DNA from: Aestuariibaculum sediminum
Lineage (GTDB): Bacteria; Bacteroidota; Bacteroidia; Flavobacteriales; Flavobacteriaceae
Reading direction: 5' to 3'
Length of the DNA: 64,000 nucleotides
Assembly (NCBI RefSeq): GCF_014596945.1
Contig: NZ_JACVXB010000002.1
Location: forward strand, 616,172 to 680,171
Below are positions 27,161-36,743 of the stretch, piece after piece. The position numbers were made by a program, and so were the translations under genes. Every line of letters begins with the position of its first letter. The stretch's first letter is position 1. The notes under the pieces were generated by a model that was not told where the DNA came from, ran no database searches, and worked only from the letters and a program-made list of their open reading frames with translations.

Positions 27161-28485
27161 TATTTTTTATTAAATATTGAGTCACTTGGTAATTCGAATA
27201 TTTCTAATTCAAAATAGGGAAGTGCTGCTATTAAATGATCGAAAATATCAGACATAATATATTCGTAATTTTCCCAGCGTTTATCGCTGCTAAAAGCGTA
27301 AATTTCTAATGGAATACCTTGTGTTGTTGGCGCTAATTGTCGAGCCATAATCATCATATCTTTGTTTACGGCAGAATGCTGCTTAAGGTAGGTGTCTATA
27401 TATTTTCTAAACACCCCCAGATTAGTTAAATTTCTTCCGTTCAACAAAAGTGATTTATCGATATTATTAGAAGTATTGAAGGAATTAATGTCGTCTTGTC
27501 TGGTTTCTAAATAAGAACTAATAAGTTGAATGTTTTTAAACATTTCAACTGTTGCATCATCTAGATATTTTACACCACTTTGTTTTATATATAAAGCACG
27601 TTTTATACGTCTACCTTCAGAACTTGTCATACCACGCCAGTTCTTAAATGAATCCGAAATTAAAGCGTAGGTAGGAATGGTTGTGATAGTTTTATCAAAA
27701 TTCTGAACTTTTACCGTAGCCAGGCTAATTTCAACAACATCTCCATCGGCGCCATATTTTTCGAAAGTAATCCAATCGCCGATACGAACCATATCATTAA
27801 TAGATACCTGAATACTAGCTACAAAGCCTAAAATGGTATCTTTAAAAACAAGTAGCGCAACAGCAGAACCTGCTCCTAATGCCGTTATAAATTTAAAAAA
27901 TTCGATACCAGTTATTACTGCAAATGCGGAAAATATCCCAATTACCCAGGCAAAAATCATGAAAACCTGTATATAACTGGCAATAGGTTTGTCTTTAAAG
28001 TTTGGAAGTGTTTTAAAGTAATCCTTTAACGTATTAAGCAGGCTACGAACAACCCATAAGGTTAATATAATTGCAAAAACTTTTAATGCTGTTTCTACAA
28101 AATTTTCAAAATCCTGAAAATCAAAAAATACTAAAGGGATAAATTCCAAAGTAATAAGTAACGGAATTATATGAGCCACATTTCTGGGTACTTTGTTCGC
28201 TATTAATAAATCATCGAAGTTTGTTTTCGATTGAGTAGCAAAACGGGTAAATACACTTCTTAGAAATTTTCTAATTACAAAATCTACAGCAAAAACAATA
28301 AGCAGCAAAGCAATAAACAAAATAAGCATGTTTAAATACTTAGCCGTAGTATCACTTAGCCCCAAAGACATAAAATGATCGTAAAACCAATGTTTAAACT
28401 CAAATGTACTGGTTTCAACTAGTTCCATTGAAGTCTCTAATGCAATTTCTGATGTTTTGTTTTCAGTATCTTGATTTTGAAACAT
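27160..28485 (-). CDS. Mechanosensitive ion channel, MscS family (YbdG-like)
   Basis: The 441 residues include several N-terminal membrane helices (about 50-70, 105-130, 140-160 and 170-195), a pore-lining helix with the Ala/Gly-rich FITALGAGSAVALLVFKDTILG (about 205-225), and a cytoplasmic beta domain (DMVRIGDWITFEKYGADGDVVEISL). Length and C-terminus resemble the miniconductance channel YbdG rather than short MscS. It opens in the inner membrane under osmotic downshock. It begins 1 base before the DUF3817 gene end and probably shares its transcript. Confidence 0.9.
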   Translation of the reverse strand: MFQNQDTENKTSEIALETSMELVETSTFEFKHWFYDHFMSLGLSDTTAKYLNMLILFIALLLIVFAVDFVIRKFLRSVFTRFATQSKTNFDDLLIANKVPRNVAHIIPLLITLEFIPLVFFDFQDFENFVETALKVFAIILTLWVVRSLLNTLKDYFKTLPNFKDKPIASYIQVFMIFAWVIGIFSAFAVITGIEFFKFITALGAGSAVALLVFKDTILGFVASIQVSINDMVRIGDWITFEKYGADGDVVEISLATVKVQNFDKTITTIPTYALISDSFKNWRGMTSSEGRRIKRALYIKQSGVKYLDDATVEMFKNIQLISSYLETRQDDINSFNTSNNIDKSLLLNGRNLTNLGVFRKYIDTYLKQHSAVNKDMMIMARQLAPTTQGIPLEIYAFSSDKRWENYEYIMSDIFDHLIAALPYFELEIFELPSDSIFNKK

Positions 28486-28486
28486 A

Positions 28487-28777
28487 TTAACTGGTTTGTT
28501 TTAAATATTTTCTATCGATATAGAATGTTCCAACGGGAATAATTGCAGCTAACAGAATAGAGGCAAACTGCTTTTTATTCCAGTTAAAATCTGGTTTTAA
28601 CATAAATGCTAAAATGATATAACCAATAAAAAGCATGCCATGTGGCATACCCAGTAATTTCACATATTGTGGATCATTTAATAGGTATTTAATTGGTGTT
28701 GCAATAAACAACAATAAAATATAAGATGCCCCTTCCAAAAAGGCTACAACTCTAAATATATTTAAAAATGAAAACAT
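28487..28777 (-). CDS. DUF3817 family membrane protein
   Basis: The 96 residues hold three membrane helices (about 5-25, 42-62 and 70-88) and match DUF3817 (FLNIFRVVAFLEGASYILLL, KLLGMPHGMLFIGY). Function unknown. A TTG at 28798 would add seven residues, but it overlaps the -7 element TATTTTTG (28796-28803) and could not be in the transcript, so I use the ATG at 28777. It lies directly upstream of the mscS-type gene. Confidence 0.85.
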   Translation of the reverse strand: MFSFLNIFRVVAFLEGASYILLLFIATPIKYLLNDPQYVKLLGMPHGMLFIGYIILAFMLKPDFNWNKKQFASILLAAIIPVGTFYIDRKYLKQTS

Positions 28778-28795
28778 AAAATTATAATTTGATTG

Positions 28796-28803
28796 CAAAA
28801 ATA
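28796..28803 (-). promoter_or_regulatory. -7 element for DUF3817-mscS
   Basis: TATTTTTG on the minus strand matches TAnnTTTG exactly, 18 bases before the ATG at 28777. No good -33 element was seen. Confidence 0.5.
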
Positions 28804-28843
28804 ATGCACTAAGGATTAATATTTAGCTGAGTTTAAGAGTTTT

Positions 28844-29461
28844 TTAAAAAACGTGGAAAATAACTAATCCGTAAATGAAAAAACGAATTAAACGTAACGA
28901 ACCAAATAACATTACATTTCTAAAAGGAAACGCTATGATTCCAGCAGCTAAGCAGGAAATAGAAAAGGGTAGAGGTAATAAGGCGCCCACTACAATTAAA
29001 AAACCACCCCATTTTTTCGAGTTTTTAAGTTGCGTTTTCATCTTAACCTCCAGGTAGTTGTGAATACTCGGGATTTTCGTAATGAGTCTACCTAAATAAT
29101 AGGAAATTAGACCGCCACTGTACGACAAAATTGCTAATAAAAATAAATACATCCAGGGCGCGTGCATTTTTCCTGCCCAGGCAATAAATATTTCGGGGGG
29201 AACTAAACCAAGTAATGTTTCTGATAAAAAAAAGAAAATTAAAACACCGTAAACGGGTAAGGTTTTTGTTAAATCAATTAATAGTTGATTAATATTCACA
29301 AAATGATTAATCGTATAAATACCCAAAATGGCCAAAGCAATATAAGGTAAAGCCTTTTTTACGGCGGTCCAAACAAAGCCATAAAACCCCGTATAACAGT
29401 AATATTGGTGTAGCAGTTTTAATCTGGATTTCTCAGATTTAGACTTGGGTTTGGATTTCAT
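28844..29461 (-). CDS. DedA/VTT-like membrane protein
   Basis: The 205 residues show a basic N-terminus, a first membrane helix (about 37-55) and further hydrophobic segments containing the VTT/SNARE-associated motif region (LSETLLGLVPPEIFIAWAGK, then SYSGGLISYYLGRLI). DedA-type proteins are integral membrane transporters linked to lipid and proton homeostasis; the substrate is unknown here. I take the ATG at 29461 over an upstream TTG (29470). It is a single gene; its upstream gap holds a 10-base palindrome GGCTAAAGCC (29503-29512). Confidence 0.8.
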   Translation of the reverse strand: MKSKPKSKSEKSRLKLLHQYYCYTGFYGFVWTAVKKALPYIALAILGIYTINHFVNINQLLIDLTKTLPVYGVLIFFFLSETLLGLVPPEIFIAWAGKMHAPWMYLFLLAILSYSGGLISYYLGRLITKIPSIHNYLEVKMKTQLKNSKKWGGFLIVVGALLPLPFSISCLAAGIIAFPFRNVMLFGSLRLIRFFIYGLVIFHVF

Positions 29462-29570
29462 AGTTAGCAATTTTTAAGACTAACAAAGATAACAGAAATT
29501 AAGGCTAAAGCCCTTTTGATATTCGATTTTTAATAAAGATTTAAGATTTTTTAAAATCAAATTATGAAAT

Positions 29571-29606
29571 AAAAAAAACTGCCTTCGAGAGAGAGAAGAC
29601 AGTTTT
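29571..29606 (-). terminator. Terminator of the OmpA-like gene
   Basis: AAAACTG-C-CTTC pairs with GAAG-A-CAGTTTT (29575-29586 with 29595-29606, one mismatch) around an 8-base loop, followed by T on the minus strand. It lies about 50 bases after the stop of the gene at 29658. Confidence 0.75.
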
Positions 29607-29657
29607 GCAATGGATTAATTGAGAGTTATTTTATAAAAGGCTTTAAAAGCAATAAAA

Positions 29658-30485
29658 TTATTGATCAGCAGCCATTAAAGCGAAGAATTTATCTATGTTT
29701 GGTAAAATAACAATTCTTGTTCTTCTATTTTTTGCTCTGTTTTCCTCAGTATCATTGTCAACTAAAGGCTGATAGAAACTTCTTCCCGCAGCGATTAATT
29801 TTTCAGGAGCTACGCTAAAGTTGTTTTGTAAACGCTTAACTACCGATGTAGCTCGTAATACACTTAAATCCCAGTTGTCTTTCACAGCAGCAGATTCAAT
29901 CATCTTTTTGTCATCAGTATGACCTTCAACCATAACGTCTAAGCTTTCCTCAGAATTAATTACATCAGCAATTTTTTGAAGTATCGCATCAGCTTTGTCG
30001 GTTACCCGGTAGCTTCCAGATTTAAATAACATTTTATCTGAAATAGAAATCATTACTACAGTTTCTTCAACATTGATAGCGATATCATCGGATTCGTCAA
30101 TGTCGTTTGCCGAATTTTTAATATTATAGGAAATAGCAGCATTCATAGAATCTTTAAGCGTAGTGGCCCCTGTTAAATATTCAGATGGTACGTTTTTAAG
30201 CGTTTCACGCATTTGTGCTTTGGCATCTTCACTCATTACAACACCATCAACACTTACCATTTTAGAGTTGCTTTCTTCAGTTAATGAATTAATTTTGTTG
30301 TTGTATTCATCAACACGTTGTTGAATTCTCGCGAATTTAGCTTCAAGTTCTTCGTTTTCAACTTTTGTTTTTGTCAATTCACTTTTTAGTTGACCATTCT
30401 CAGTTTCTAAGGCTACATATTTCTTTTTAGAAACACAAGACGATAATAAAATTGCCGATAATACGACTAACGATATTTTTCTCAT
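29658..30485 (-). CDS. OmpA-family lipoprotein
   Basis: The 275 residues begin with a lipoprotein signal (ILLSSCVSKKKY, lipidated Cys near residue 17), followed by a coiled coil (about 22-75) and a C-terminal OmpA peptidoglycan-binding domain (about 150-260; VMVEGHTDDKKM and NRRTRIVILP). It should anchor the outer membrane to the cell wall. There is no N-terminal beta-barrel. It is followed by its own terminator. Confidence 0.9.
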   Translation of the reverse strand: MRKISLVVLSAILLSSCVSKKKYVALETENGQLKSELTKTKVENEELEAKFARIQQRVDEYNNKINSLTEESNSKMVSVDGVVMSEDAKAQMRETLKNVPSEYLTGATTLKDSMNAAISYNIKNSANDIDESDDIAINVEETVVMISISDKMLFKSGSYRVTDKADAILQKIADVINSEESLDVMVEGHTDDKKMIESAAVKDNWDLSVLRATSVVKRLQNNFSVAPEKLIAAGRSFYQPLVDNDTEENRAKNRRTRIVILPNIDKFFALMAADQ

Positions 30486-30793
30486 AATTAAAGTTTGTTG
30501 TTTTGCTTATAATTACGATGAGATGTGAGTTATAGACGTTGAATGGATAAATATTTTTTTAATAAATGTATAAACTTCTGAAATAGTGGTATTTAAAATT
30601 TTCTATTTTACATAATATAAATTATAGAACAATAATAATATATAAGTTAAATGGCGAATAGAACTTTTTCTATTCTATTTTAAATAAAAACAGATATAAC
30701 TAACACGCTAGTGTTTTATATCGTCAACAATTATGTTACAGCAATTTTACGACCTGAATTTCCTTTTTATATTCGTAAGCTATAATTCTATAC

Positions 30794-30983
30794 TATGTAA
30801 AATATCCCAGAGGATTTTGTACTCAAAATATACTTTAGTACTTGGGTCATTCAATATTCGTGTGTCTACAAATCGTATAATTTTAATATTCTGTACAATC
30901 ATTCAACATTTTTTAAATTCGCGATTCTCAAGAAACTTCGCGTTTACAAATTTGTATCTATTTAGCCGTTATGTAAAATATCC
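30794..30983. repeat. 14-base direct repeat, 176 bases apart
   Basis: TATGTAAAATATCC occurs at 30794-30807 and again at 30970-30983, flanking 162 bases with no gene. It could be a target duplication or chance in AT-rich DNA. No terminal inverted repeats were seen. Confidence 0.4.
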
Positions 30984-31386
30984 ACTGCCAACGTTGATTG
31001 TTTTATAAAATCAAATTGTTCTGGCAGTTTATTTTATACACAAATGCGAAGCATTCATGAGCTCCTTAATTAAAATATAAATCTTGCGAATAATTATCCA
31101 TAGCTTTCTAATGCCATGCAATGTTTTAAAATTCGCGTATTTGATAAAATGTACGTCAAAAAAAATTTAAGTGATTCTAGAAGATTAGATTTATATGTCA
31201 TTTAACATGATTCTACATCTAAAGCAAACGTCGTACTTGTATATAATCATTAATCAATTAAAATTATAATGTTTTTATTTATTAAACCTATCAATGAAAC
31301 ACCACATAAATCTGATGTTCCCATTAATTATTTAATTTTTGTTTAAATATTTTTATAAAAAGTTAAACAAAATAAATATTTTTTTA

Positions 31387-31394
31387 TATATTTG
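31387..31394 (+). promoter_or_regulatory. -7 element upstream of the fasciclin gene
   Basis: TATATTTG is an exact match to TAnnTTTG, 24 bases before the ATG at 31418. The surroundings are AT-rich and no -33 TTG is at a suitable distance. Confidence 0.45.
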
Positions 31395-31417
31395 AAGAAA
31401 CTAAAATATTATAAGTG

Positions 31418-32053
31418 ATGAAACGATTAATTAATATCTTTCCCCAAATCGCTTTCACCTTAACCTTATGTTTATTTTTATGTTCCTGTAGTTCCGAGTC
31501 TGTTGAGCCAATGGATGATGTAGTATCGTATTCTTTATATGATATTATTGAAGCCAATTCCAGCTTCTCTCCCGCAGCCAAAGCTGCACCTAAAAAAGGA
31601 GATAAGTCAATTGCGCAGACAGCTATTGACATTGAAGGCGAATTTACTGAATTAGTTAAAGCTTTAATGTATGTCGATAAGGAACTGGATGCTGGTTTAG
31701 TTAATCTATTTTTAAATGGCTCTGATCAGTTTACTGTATTTGCGCCAACAGACGAGGCTTTCAACACCTTATATGGTGCTTTGGAAGTTGAAGGCATTGA
31801 TGAGCTACCAGCGCAATTGGTTTTAGATGTTCTTAAATATCATGTTACCACAGGACGAAGAGCGTCTAATAGTGTTGTGCCTAAAAACGGTATGCGTACT
31901 ATTGAAACCTTATTAATGGATGCCACTTTTAATGTTTATAATGATTTAAGCATTATGGCAATTGGAAACATGGCCAATATTGTAACGGCTGATGTTTCTG
32001 CTTCTAATGGAATTATTCATGTAATCGATACGGTTATACTCCCTATAGAATAA
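31418..32053 (+). CDS. Fasciclin-domain lipoprotein
   Basis: The 211 residues start with a lipoprotein signal (LCLFLCSCSSES), then a linker, then one fasciclin domain (about 70-211) with LNGSDQFTVFAPTDEAFNTL and the final NGIIHVIDTVILP. Fasciclin domains mediate adhesion on the cell surface or in the periplasm. I use the ATG at 31418; the preceding GTG would add one residue. It is a single gene with its own promoter and terminator, convergent with the minus-strand block at 32143. Confidence 0.9.
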   Translation: MKRLINIFPQIAFTLTLCLFLCSCSSESVEPMDDVVSYSLYDIIEANSSFSPAAKAAPKKGDKSIAQTAIDIEGEFTELVKALMYVDKELDAGLVNLFLNGSDQFTVFAPTDEAFNTLYGALEVEGIDELPAQLVLDVLKYHVTTGRRASNSVVPKNGMRTIETLLMDATFNVYNDLSIMAIGNMANIVTADVSASNGIIHVIDTVILPIE

Positions 32054-32084
32054 TTTGTTTGTAGTTTAATTGGTTTGTTAGGTT

Positions 32085-32128
32085 ATAAAAGCTATCAATT
32101 ATAATATTGATAGCTTTTATTTTTTTTA
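32085..32128 (+). terminator. Terminator after the fasciclin gene
   Basis: A 15-bp stem (32085-32099 with 32106-32120) closes a 6-base loop and is followed by a long T-tract to 32128. It probably serves the plus-strand gene and may also stop transcription from the minus strand. Confidence 0.85.
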
Positions 32129-32142
32129 ATATGAAATCTGTA

Positions 32143-33351
32143 TTAATGAGTCTTCAACGGAATTTGAACATTGAACGACTCCCCTTTTTTATTTTGTCCA
32201 ATATTTATTAAAGCACAAGCTGCATATAGTACCTCTGGGTTTCCGGCGTCATCAATAAGTAGTTGCGGACGCTCTAATCGATTTACATGAAGGGTGTCTC
32301 CCGATTTAAGGACTACTTCTTTTTTCATAAAAAACGACTGTTCAGGTTTCGTCCAGGTAATACCATCAATCGATTCAACTATCGCTAATCCAGGTTTTCC
32401 TGTTGTTATTTTTCCTGTAAAATCTTTAAGCACGCAGTAAAATTTCTTATTTGTATTATGATACCAAACATAAGGATCTTCGCCACTAGCTATAGTTCCG
32501 TCGTCATTTCTAACGTCGAAAACAAAATTATCCGTTGTTTCGAAAGGGCCCGTTGGAGAATCACTAATAGCCACACCGTGAACACCTCTCCATCCTGGAT
32601 TATAAAAATTTCCTTTAAAATAAAGTAGATATTTTCCATCTGACGGGCGTTGTACTACCGAAGGATTTACAACAATAATATTATCAGGTTTAGGCTCAGT
32701 ACCCTCAGGAGAGGGATTTACTATATGATCTGGTTTTACTCTTGTTCTTGGTTTTAATAATGGGGCGTCAAATCGTTTGAAATTACCGTTCATTAAATCT
32801 TCAAAACTATTGAATTCAATAACCCCAATACACTGACTTTGTTGCACCCTGTTACGTTTATTAACTTGCTCTCCCTTACTTCCTGCAGGTTGAATACCAG
32901 GGTCTTTGCCTCCACCATAGTACAGGTAATATTTATCATTAAACTTTTTTAAATGCGGGTTATGTACCATTTGCGCATCCCAGGCTGTAGAATCACCCTC
33001 TAGTGCTCTTCCCTGTAATACAATTTTTTGAAATTTAAAATCTCTGTCGGGATAATCGGAAACGGCATAGGCTATTTTTGAATGTAATACCCAGGAATTT
33101 GTAAAGGCAGGTACCGAATCGCCACACTCCCAGGTCGAATACAACATGTGATATTTGTTATCATTACCTTTTACAACACTTCCTCCCCAAACAAATCTTT
33201 TAGGGTCGTTTAAAACCGATGATCCTGTAATTATGTGTCCATCAACCTTACCGTCTACAGGAAGAGCGGTTACCTTTAATCGTTTATCTTGATGTTTAGC
33301 ACAACCAACAAACAGCAATACTAAAAAAAGTTTCAATAATACAATTCTCAT
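32143..33351 (-). CDS. GH43-like beta-propeller lipoprotein
   Basis: The 402 residues start with a lipoprotein signal (LVLLFVGCAKHQ), followed by a five-bladed beta-propeller of the GH32/43/68 type. Blade-like repeats include NPHLKKFNDKYYLYYGG, VVNPSVVQRPSDGKYLLYFKG and SGEDPYVWYHNTNKKFYCVLKDF. The acidic residues fit glycoside hydrolases, but I cannot assign a subfamily or substrate. It lies 18 bases after the sulfatase on the same strand and is the last gene of the glycan block. It should act in the periplasm or at the surface. Confidence 0.7.
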   Translation of the reverse strand: MRIVLLKLFLVLLFVGCAKHQDKRLKVTALPVDGKVDGHIITGSSVLNDPKRFVWGGSVVKGNDNKYHMLYSTWECGDSVPAFTNSWVLHSKIAYAVSDYPDRDFKFQKIVLQGRALEGDSTAWDAQMVHNPHLKKFNDKYYLYYGGGKDPGIQPAGSKGEQVNKRNRVQQSQCIGVIEFNSFEDLMNGNFKRFDAPLLKPRTRVKPDHIVNPSPEGTEPKPDNIIVVNPSVVQRPSDGKYLLYFKGNFYNPGWRGVHGVAISDSPTGPFETTDNFVFDVRNDDGTIASGEDPYVWYHNTNKKFYCVLKDFTGKITTGKPGLAIVESIDGITWTKPEQSFFMKKEVVLKSGDTLHVNRLERPQLLIDDAGNPEVLYAACALINIGQNKKGESFNVQIPLKTH

Positions 33352-33369
33352 ACTTTACCTATTTCTTTA

Positions 33370-34923
33370 TTAATTTAATTTAGATGTCGATTTGTTTTTT
33401 CTACTCACAGAATACCCTTGATCCTGATATGTTTTAAGTAGACTTTGTAATTCTTTAATTTTTTCAGGATAAGAATTATACAAGTTATTACGTTGTTCCG
33501 GGTCGTTTTTCATGTTAAATAACAATCCTTCTGTGTTAAACAACTGATAGCCTTTTATTTTCATAAATGATTCAGGCATTTTGCGATGCCCGCCAGTGGA
33601 ATCGTTTATAAATAACCACTCCCCTTTTCTTATACCCCAAATAGAAGCATATGTATTATGGACTAAACCTTCTCTTAAGGGTGAATCATAGGAATCGCCT
33701 TTTAACAGTTTAGATAAATCGTAACTATCGGGAGCTGCATTTGCTGGTAACGTCGCTCCGGTAATATTAGCTAATGTAGCCATGAGGTCGATTTGCGAAA
33801 CAAGTTCGTTAGAAACCGAGCCTGCTTTAATCTTATTTGGCCATTTCATGATAAATGGCACATGGTGCCCGCCTTCCCAAACATCGCGTTTAAGTCCTCT
33901 ATAGTCACCCATACTAAAATGATTGTAATTTAAAGCGCGATCCCAGGCGTAATGTTCAGGGCCGTTATCCGAACTAAAAATAATAATTGTGTTTTCTTCT
34001 AAACCTTGTTCTTTCAATGTTTTTAAAACTTCTCCAACCACATAGTCCGTTTGTACCGCGTAATCGCCATAGGGACCTGCCTGTGATTTGCCATCGAATT
34101 CATCATTTGGAATAATTGGCGCATGCGGAGAAGGTAATGCAAAGTATAAAAAAAATGGTTTATTACTGTCTTGAACCTGTATCCATTGTTTTACTTTTTG
34201 AGTTAAGGTGGGTAAAACCTCGTATGGGTTCCAGTCTTTTACTTTTGGACCTGGACGAAATTCCCAATGACCTTTTTTAACCTCGTATCCAATTTGTTTT
34301 GGATTCATAATTTCTGTAGGTGGAACTAATATTTTATCATTTTCAACCCATGCATAAGGCGGAAAATTAATAGTGCCATCTCCAAAGTAATAATCAAAAC
34401 CTCTATCTAAAGGGCCTCCTGATATGGGTTTTGACCAATCAATTTCTGTGGGACGTGGAAAATTCCTGTATTGATTCCAATCTTTTGGTTTTCCGGTAAT
34501 ACTGTCTTTTATTTCCCAATTCCAGCCTAAATGCCATTTTCCAATACATGCGGTTGTGTATCCTGAATTTCTTAGCACTTGCGGCAAGGTAATGTCGGAA
34601 TTATTAAAAAAAGGTTTACCGAAAGAACCAACAATACCATGTTGTCTGCGCCAATGATAAGTGCCGGTTAGTAAAGCATATCTACTTGGAGAGCATATTC
34701 CTGATGAGCTGTGCGCATCAGTAAAACGCATACCTTCTCTTGCTAATTGATCCAGGTTTGGCGTCGGAATTTTAGAATTTAGATTTTGAATATTTAAATC
34801 GCCATAGCCCATATCGTCTGCATAAATAATAACAATATTAGGTGTTTTAAAAAAATCCTGTTTTTTACAACCTGAAACAGATAACAATAATAGAACAAGT
34901 AGGAAAACACTAAGCTTTTGCAT
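33370..34923 (-). CDS. S1-type sulfatase lipoprotein
   Basis: The 517 residues start with a lipoprotein signal ([12 protein letters not shown]), then an alkaline-phosphatase-fold sulfatase domain. The modification motif CSPSR (in [13 protein letters not shown]) carries the cysteine that becomes formylglycine. Metal and active-site segments are [19 protein letters not shown] and SSDNGPEH. Family S1 sulfatases remove sulfate from carbohydrates; the position specificity is not readable. The maturase is not in the window. Neighbours GH20 and PL8 suggest an N-acetylhexosamine-sulfate substrate, which is inference. Confidence 0.92.
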   Translation of the reverse strand: MQKLSVFLLVLLLLSVSGCKKQDFFKTPNIVIIYADDMGYGDLNIQNLNSKIPTPNLDQLAREGMRFTDAHSSSGICSPSRYALLTGTYHWRRQHGIVGSFGKPFFNNSDITLPQVLRNSGYTTACIGKWHLGWNWEIKDSITGKPKDWNQYRNFPRPTEIDWSKPISGGPLDRGFDYYFGDGTINFPPYAWVENDKILVPPTEIMNPKQIGYEVKKGHWEFRPGPKVKDWNPYEVLPTLTQKVKQWIQVQDSNKPFFLYFALPSPHAPIIPNDEFDGKSQAGPYGDYAVQTDYVVGEVLKTLKEQGLEENTIIIFSSDNGPEHYAWDRALNYNHFSMGDYRGLKRDVWEGGHHVPFIMKWPNKIKAGSVSNELVSQIDLMATLANITGATLPANAAPDSYDLSKLLKGDSYDSPLREGLVHNTYASIWGIRKGEWLFINDSTGGHRKMPESFMKIKGYQLFNTEGLLFNMKNDPEQRNNLYNSYPEKIKELQSLLKTYQDQGYSVSRKNKSTSKLN

Positions 34924-35080
34924 AAATCATTATTAAATTTTAACGAATACAAGATAATACTAATAATATGTATAGAATGACTCTACCCCTTTGTTTTCGA
35001 TTGATAACAAATAAAATTTAGTAAACAACGTTTTTAAAGCAACAAGCAACATCTAATAATGCTTATCAAATTCATTACTT

Positions 35081-36658
35081 TTAGTTATTTGGACCTAATA
35101 TTTCTTCTTGTTTCTCTGGATTAAAAACGTCAAAATATGTCATATTACGATTGCGATATATCGAGAACATTCCTTTTAAACGATTCTGAAAATTTTTATA
35201 ATTTTTGTTTTGGTCAAGAGTCCATGCGGCTTCAGCGAGTGCAGAAAGCCTGGGGAATATCATAAACTGAAGCCGTTCTGTTGTGTGAATTCTTTCCGTC
35301 CACACATTAGCTTGGATACCCAAAACCAAATCATTTTCAAAAAACGGGCCTCCAATAGAGGTTTTATTTGGGAAATTATAAACTTGATCTAATGAACAAA
35401 ACCCATTCCAGCGCCTGCCATCCTTATGTGAGTCGTGTTGAACAAAATCAAAGTATAACGGCAAACGCGGGCACATTATCGTTTTATAACCATCAGCTAA
35501 ACTTTGCTGTAAGAGCTTAGGTTTATCATGACGCCACCACATCACTGTGGTTTTACTTTGTGGTAAATTAGCTGCGGTAATTTCATCCCAGCCAATCATT
35601 GTTTTATTTAAAGATAAAATAGAGTCATGCATCCTATTCAAAAAATAATGTTCAACAGCCTTGATATCTTGTAGGTTTTCGCGTTTCATTAATGCCTTAA
35701 CACTCGAATCTACTGCCCATTTATCATTTCCAAAATGAACTTCATCACCACCAATATGGATGTATGGTGAAGGAAATAATAGAGCAACTTCCCTTAATAT
35801 GTTTGTTAAATATTGATAGGTTTCCTCTTTTCCTGGGTTAAAAGTAAAATCGGGGTGCTTTTCATTGCCACCACCGTTAAATTCTGGATAAGATCGATTA
35901 GCCGCTGAAGCGTGCCCAGGCATATCTATTTCCGGAATAACCTGTATAAATCGATCCTTCGCATAGGCTATAATTTCTTTGATGTCTTCTTGCGAATAGA
36001 AACGAGCTTTTGTTTTTGGATTACTATAATTACCTAATCCACCAACTGTAGTTAATTTTGGATATTGTTTAATTTCGATACGCCAACCCGGCTCGTCTGT
36101 AAGATGCCAGTGAAAAACATTTAATTTTTGTAGTGCCATCATATCTAAAATTAACTTTACTTGGTCTTTACCGAAAAAATGACGAGATTCATCAAGCATA
36201 AATCCACGCCATGAGTAGCGCGGCGCATCTTTTATTTTCACTAATGGTAAGCTGTGAGTTTCGGAATTTAAAGAATCAAATACTAATTGTTTAAGGGACT
36301 GCAATCCGTAGTATGCACCAGCTGGATGTGATGCGCTTATTGTGATTTTTTGTTTCGTAATAACTAAGTTATAGGCCTCCTTATTTTTGAGTTTTTTGTC
36401 ATAAATTAAATACACCTTTGTCTTACGAGATCTTGTCGAATCTAGATATTCATTAACTTGATTTTCCCAGTTCTTCAAATGTAATTTGAAATCTTTAACA
36501 TTGGTTTCAAGTTTAAGAGCTCCAAAAACGGTATGTACTCCAGTTTCTACAATAGCTTGTTGTGGATATGGAATTATAGAAAGGTTTTGCGATTGAGACC
36601 AAATGTGGCCAGAAATAAATATTTTAAACGATAGAAGTAATATGAGCTTTAAATTCAT
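35081..36658 (-). CDS. GH20 beta-N-acetylhexosaminidase
   Basis: GH20 enzymes remove terminal GlcNAc or GalNAc by substrate-assisted catalysis. The 525 residues have a signal peptide (MNLKLILLLSFKIFISG), a small N-terminal GH20b-like domain (about 25-140) and the catalytic barrel (about 150-480), with NVFHWHLTDEPGWR, EIDMPGHASAA and the Asp-Glu pair in IHIGGDEVHFG. A longer open frame extends upstream to 36805, but it would overlap the next gene and bury the signal peptide, so I start at 36658. It lies in the glycan block, 157 bases after the sulfatase region. Confidence 0.92.
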   Translation of the reverse strand: MNLKLILLLSFKIFISGHIWSQSQNLSIIPYPQQAIVETGVHTVFGALKLETNVKDFKLHLKNWENQVNEYLDSTRSRKTKVYLIYDKKLKNKEAYNLVITKQKITISASHPAGAYYGLQSLKQLVFDSLNSETHSLPLVKIKDAPRYSWRGFMLDESRHFFGKDQVKLILDMMALQKLNVFHWHLTDEPGWRIEIKQYPKLTTVGGLGNYSNPKTKARFYSQEDIKEIIAYAKDRFIQVIPEIDMPGHASAANRSYPEFNGGGNEKHPDFTFNPGKEETYQYLTNILREVALLFPSPYIHIGGDEVHFGNDKWAVDSSVKALMKRENLQDIKAVEHYFLNRMHDSILSLNKTMIGWDEITAANLPQSKTTVMWWRHDKPKLLQQSLADGYKTIMCPRLPLYFDFVQHDSHKDGRRWNGFCSLDQVYNFPNKTSIGGPFFENDLVLGIQANVWTERIHTTERLQFMIFPRLSALAEAAWTLDQNKNYKNFQNRLKGMFSIYRNRNMTYFDVFNPEKQEEILGPNN

Positions 36659-36743
36659 ATGATTTAGTCTTGGATAAAGAGTTTTTTTTGCTGTTTTACA
36701 ATATTTACGTAATGCCACAAGAACGAAACGACCTATTAAATTA

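Larger units (their letters stand above)
30486..31417. other. Gene-poor AT-rich region of about 930 bases
   Basis: No convincing gene is visible. A 91-codon open frame (30733-31008) lacks a start context, signal or recognisable composition and is probably chance. Seen: a hairpin GAATAGAA/CTTT/TTCTATTC (30656-30675), an AACAC/GCTA/GTGTT palindrome (30702-30715), a 14-base direct repeat TATGTAAAATATCC (30794-30807 and 30970-30983), and a -7 element near the right end. It may be a decayed gene or a regulatory RNA locus. Confidence 0.5.

Noticed and set aside
29503-29512. GGCTAAAGCC upstream of the DedA-like gene as a copy of the his palindrome family
   Set aside because: Only 10 bases match one part of the 17710 hairpin, and the CTGAA-N5-TTCAG core is absent.
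30656-30715. Integron attC-like palindromes
   Set aside because: No matching core sites, integrase or cassette array; looks like ordinary hairpins.
30733-31008. 91-codon open frame in the gene-poor region
   Set aside because: No promoter, signal peptide or recognisable composition; likely chance in AT-rich DNA.
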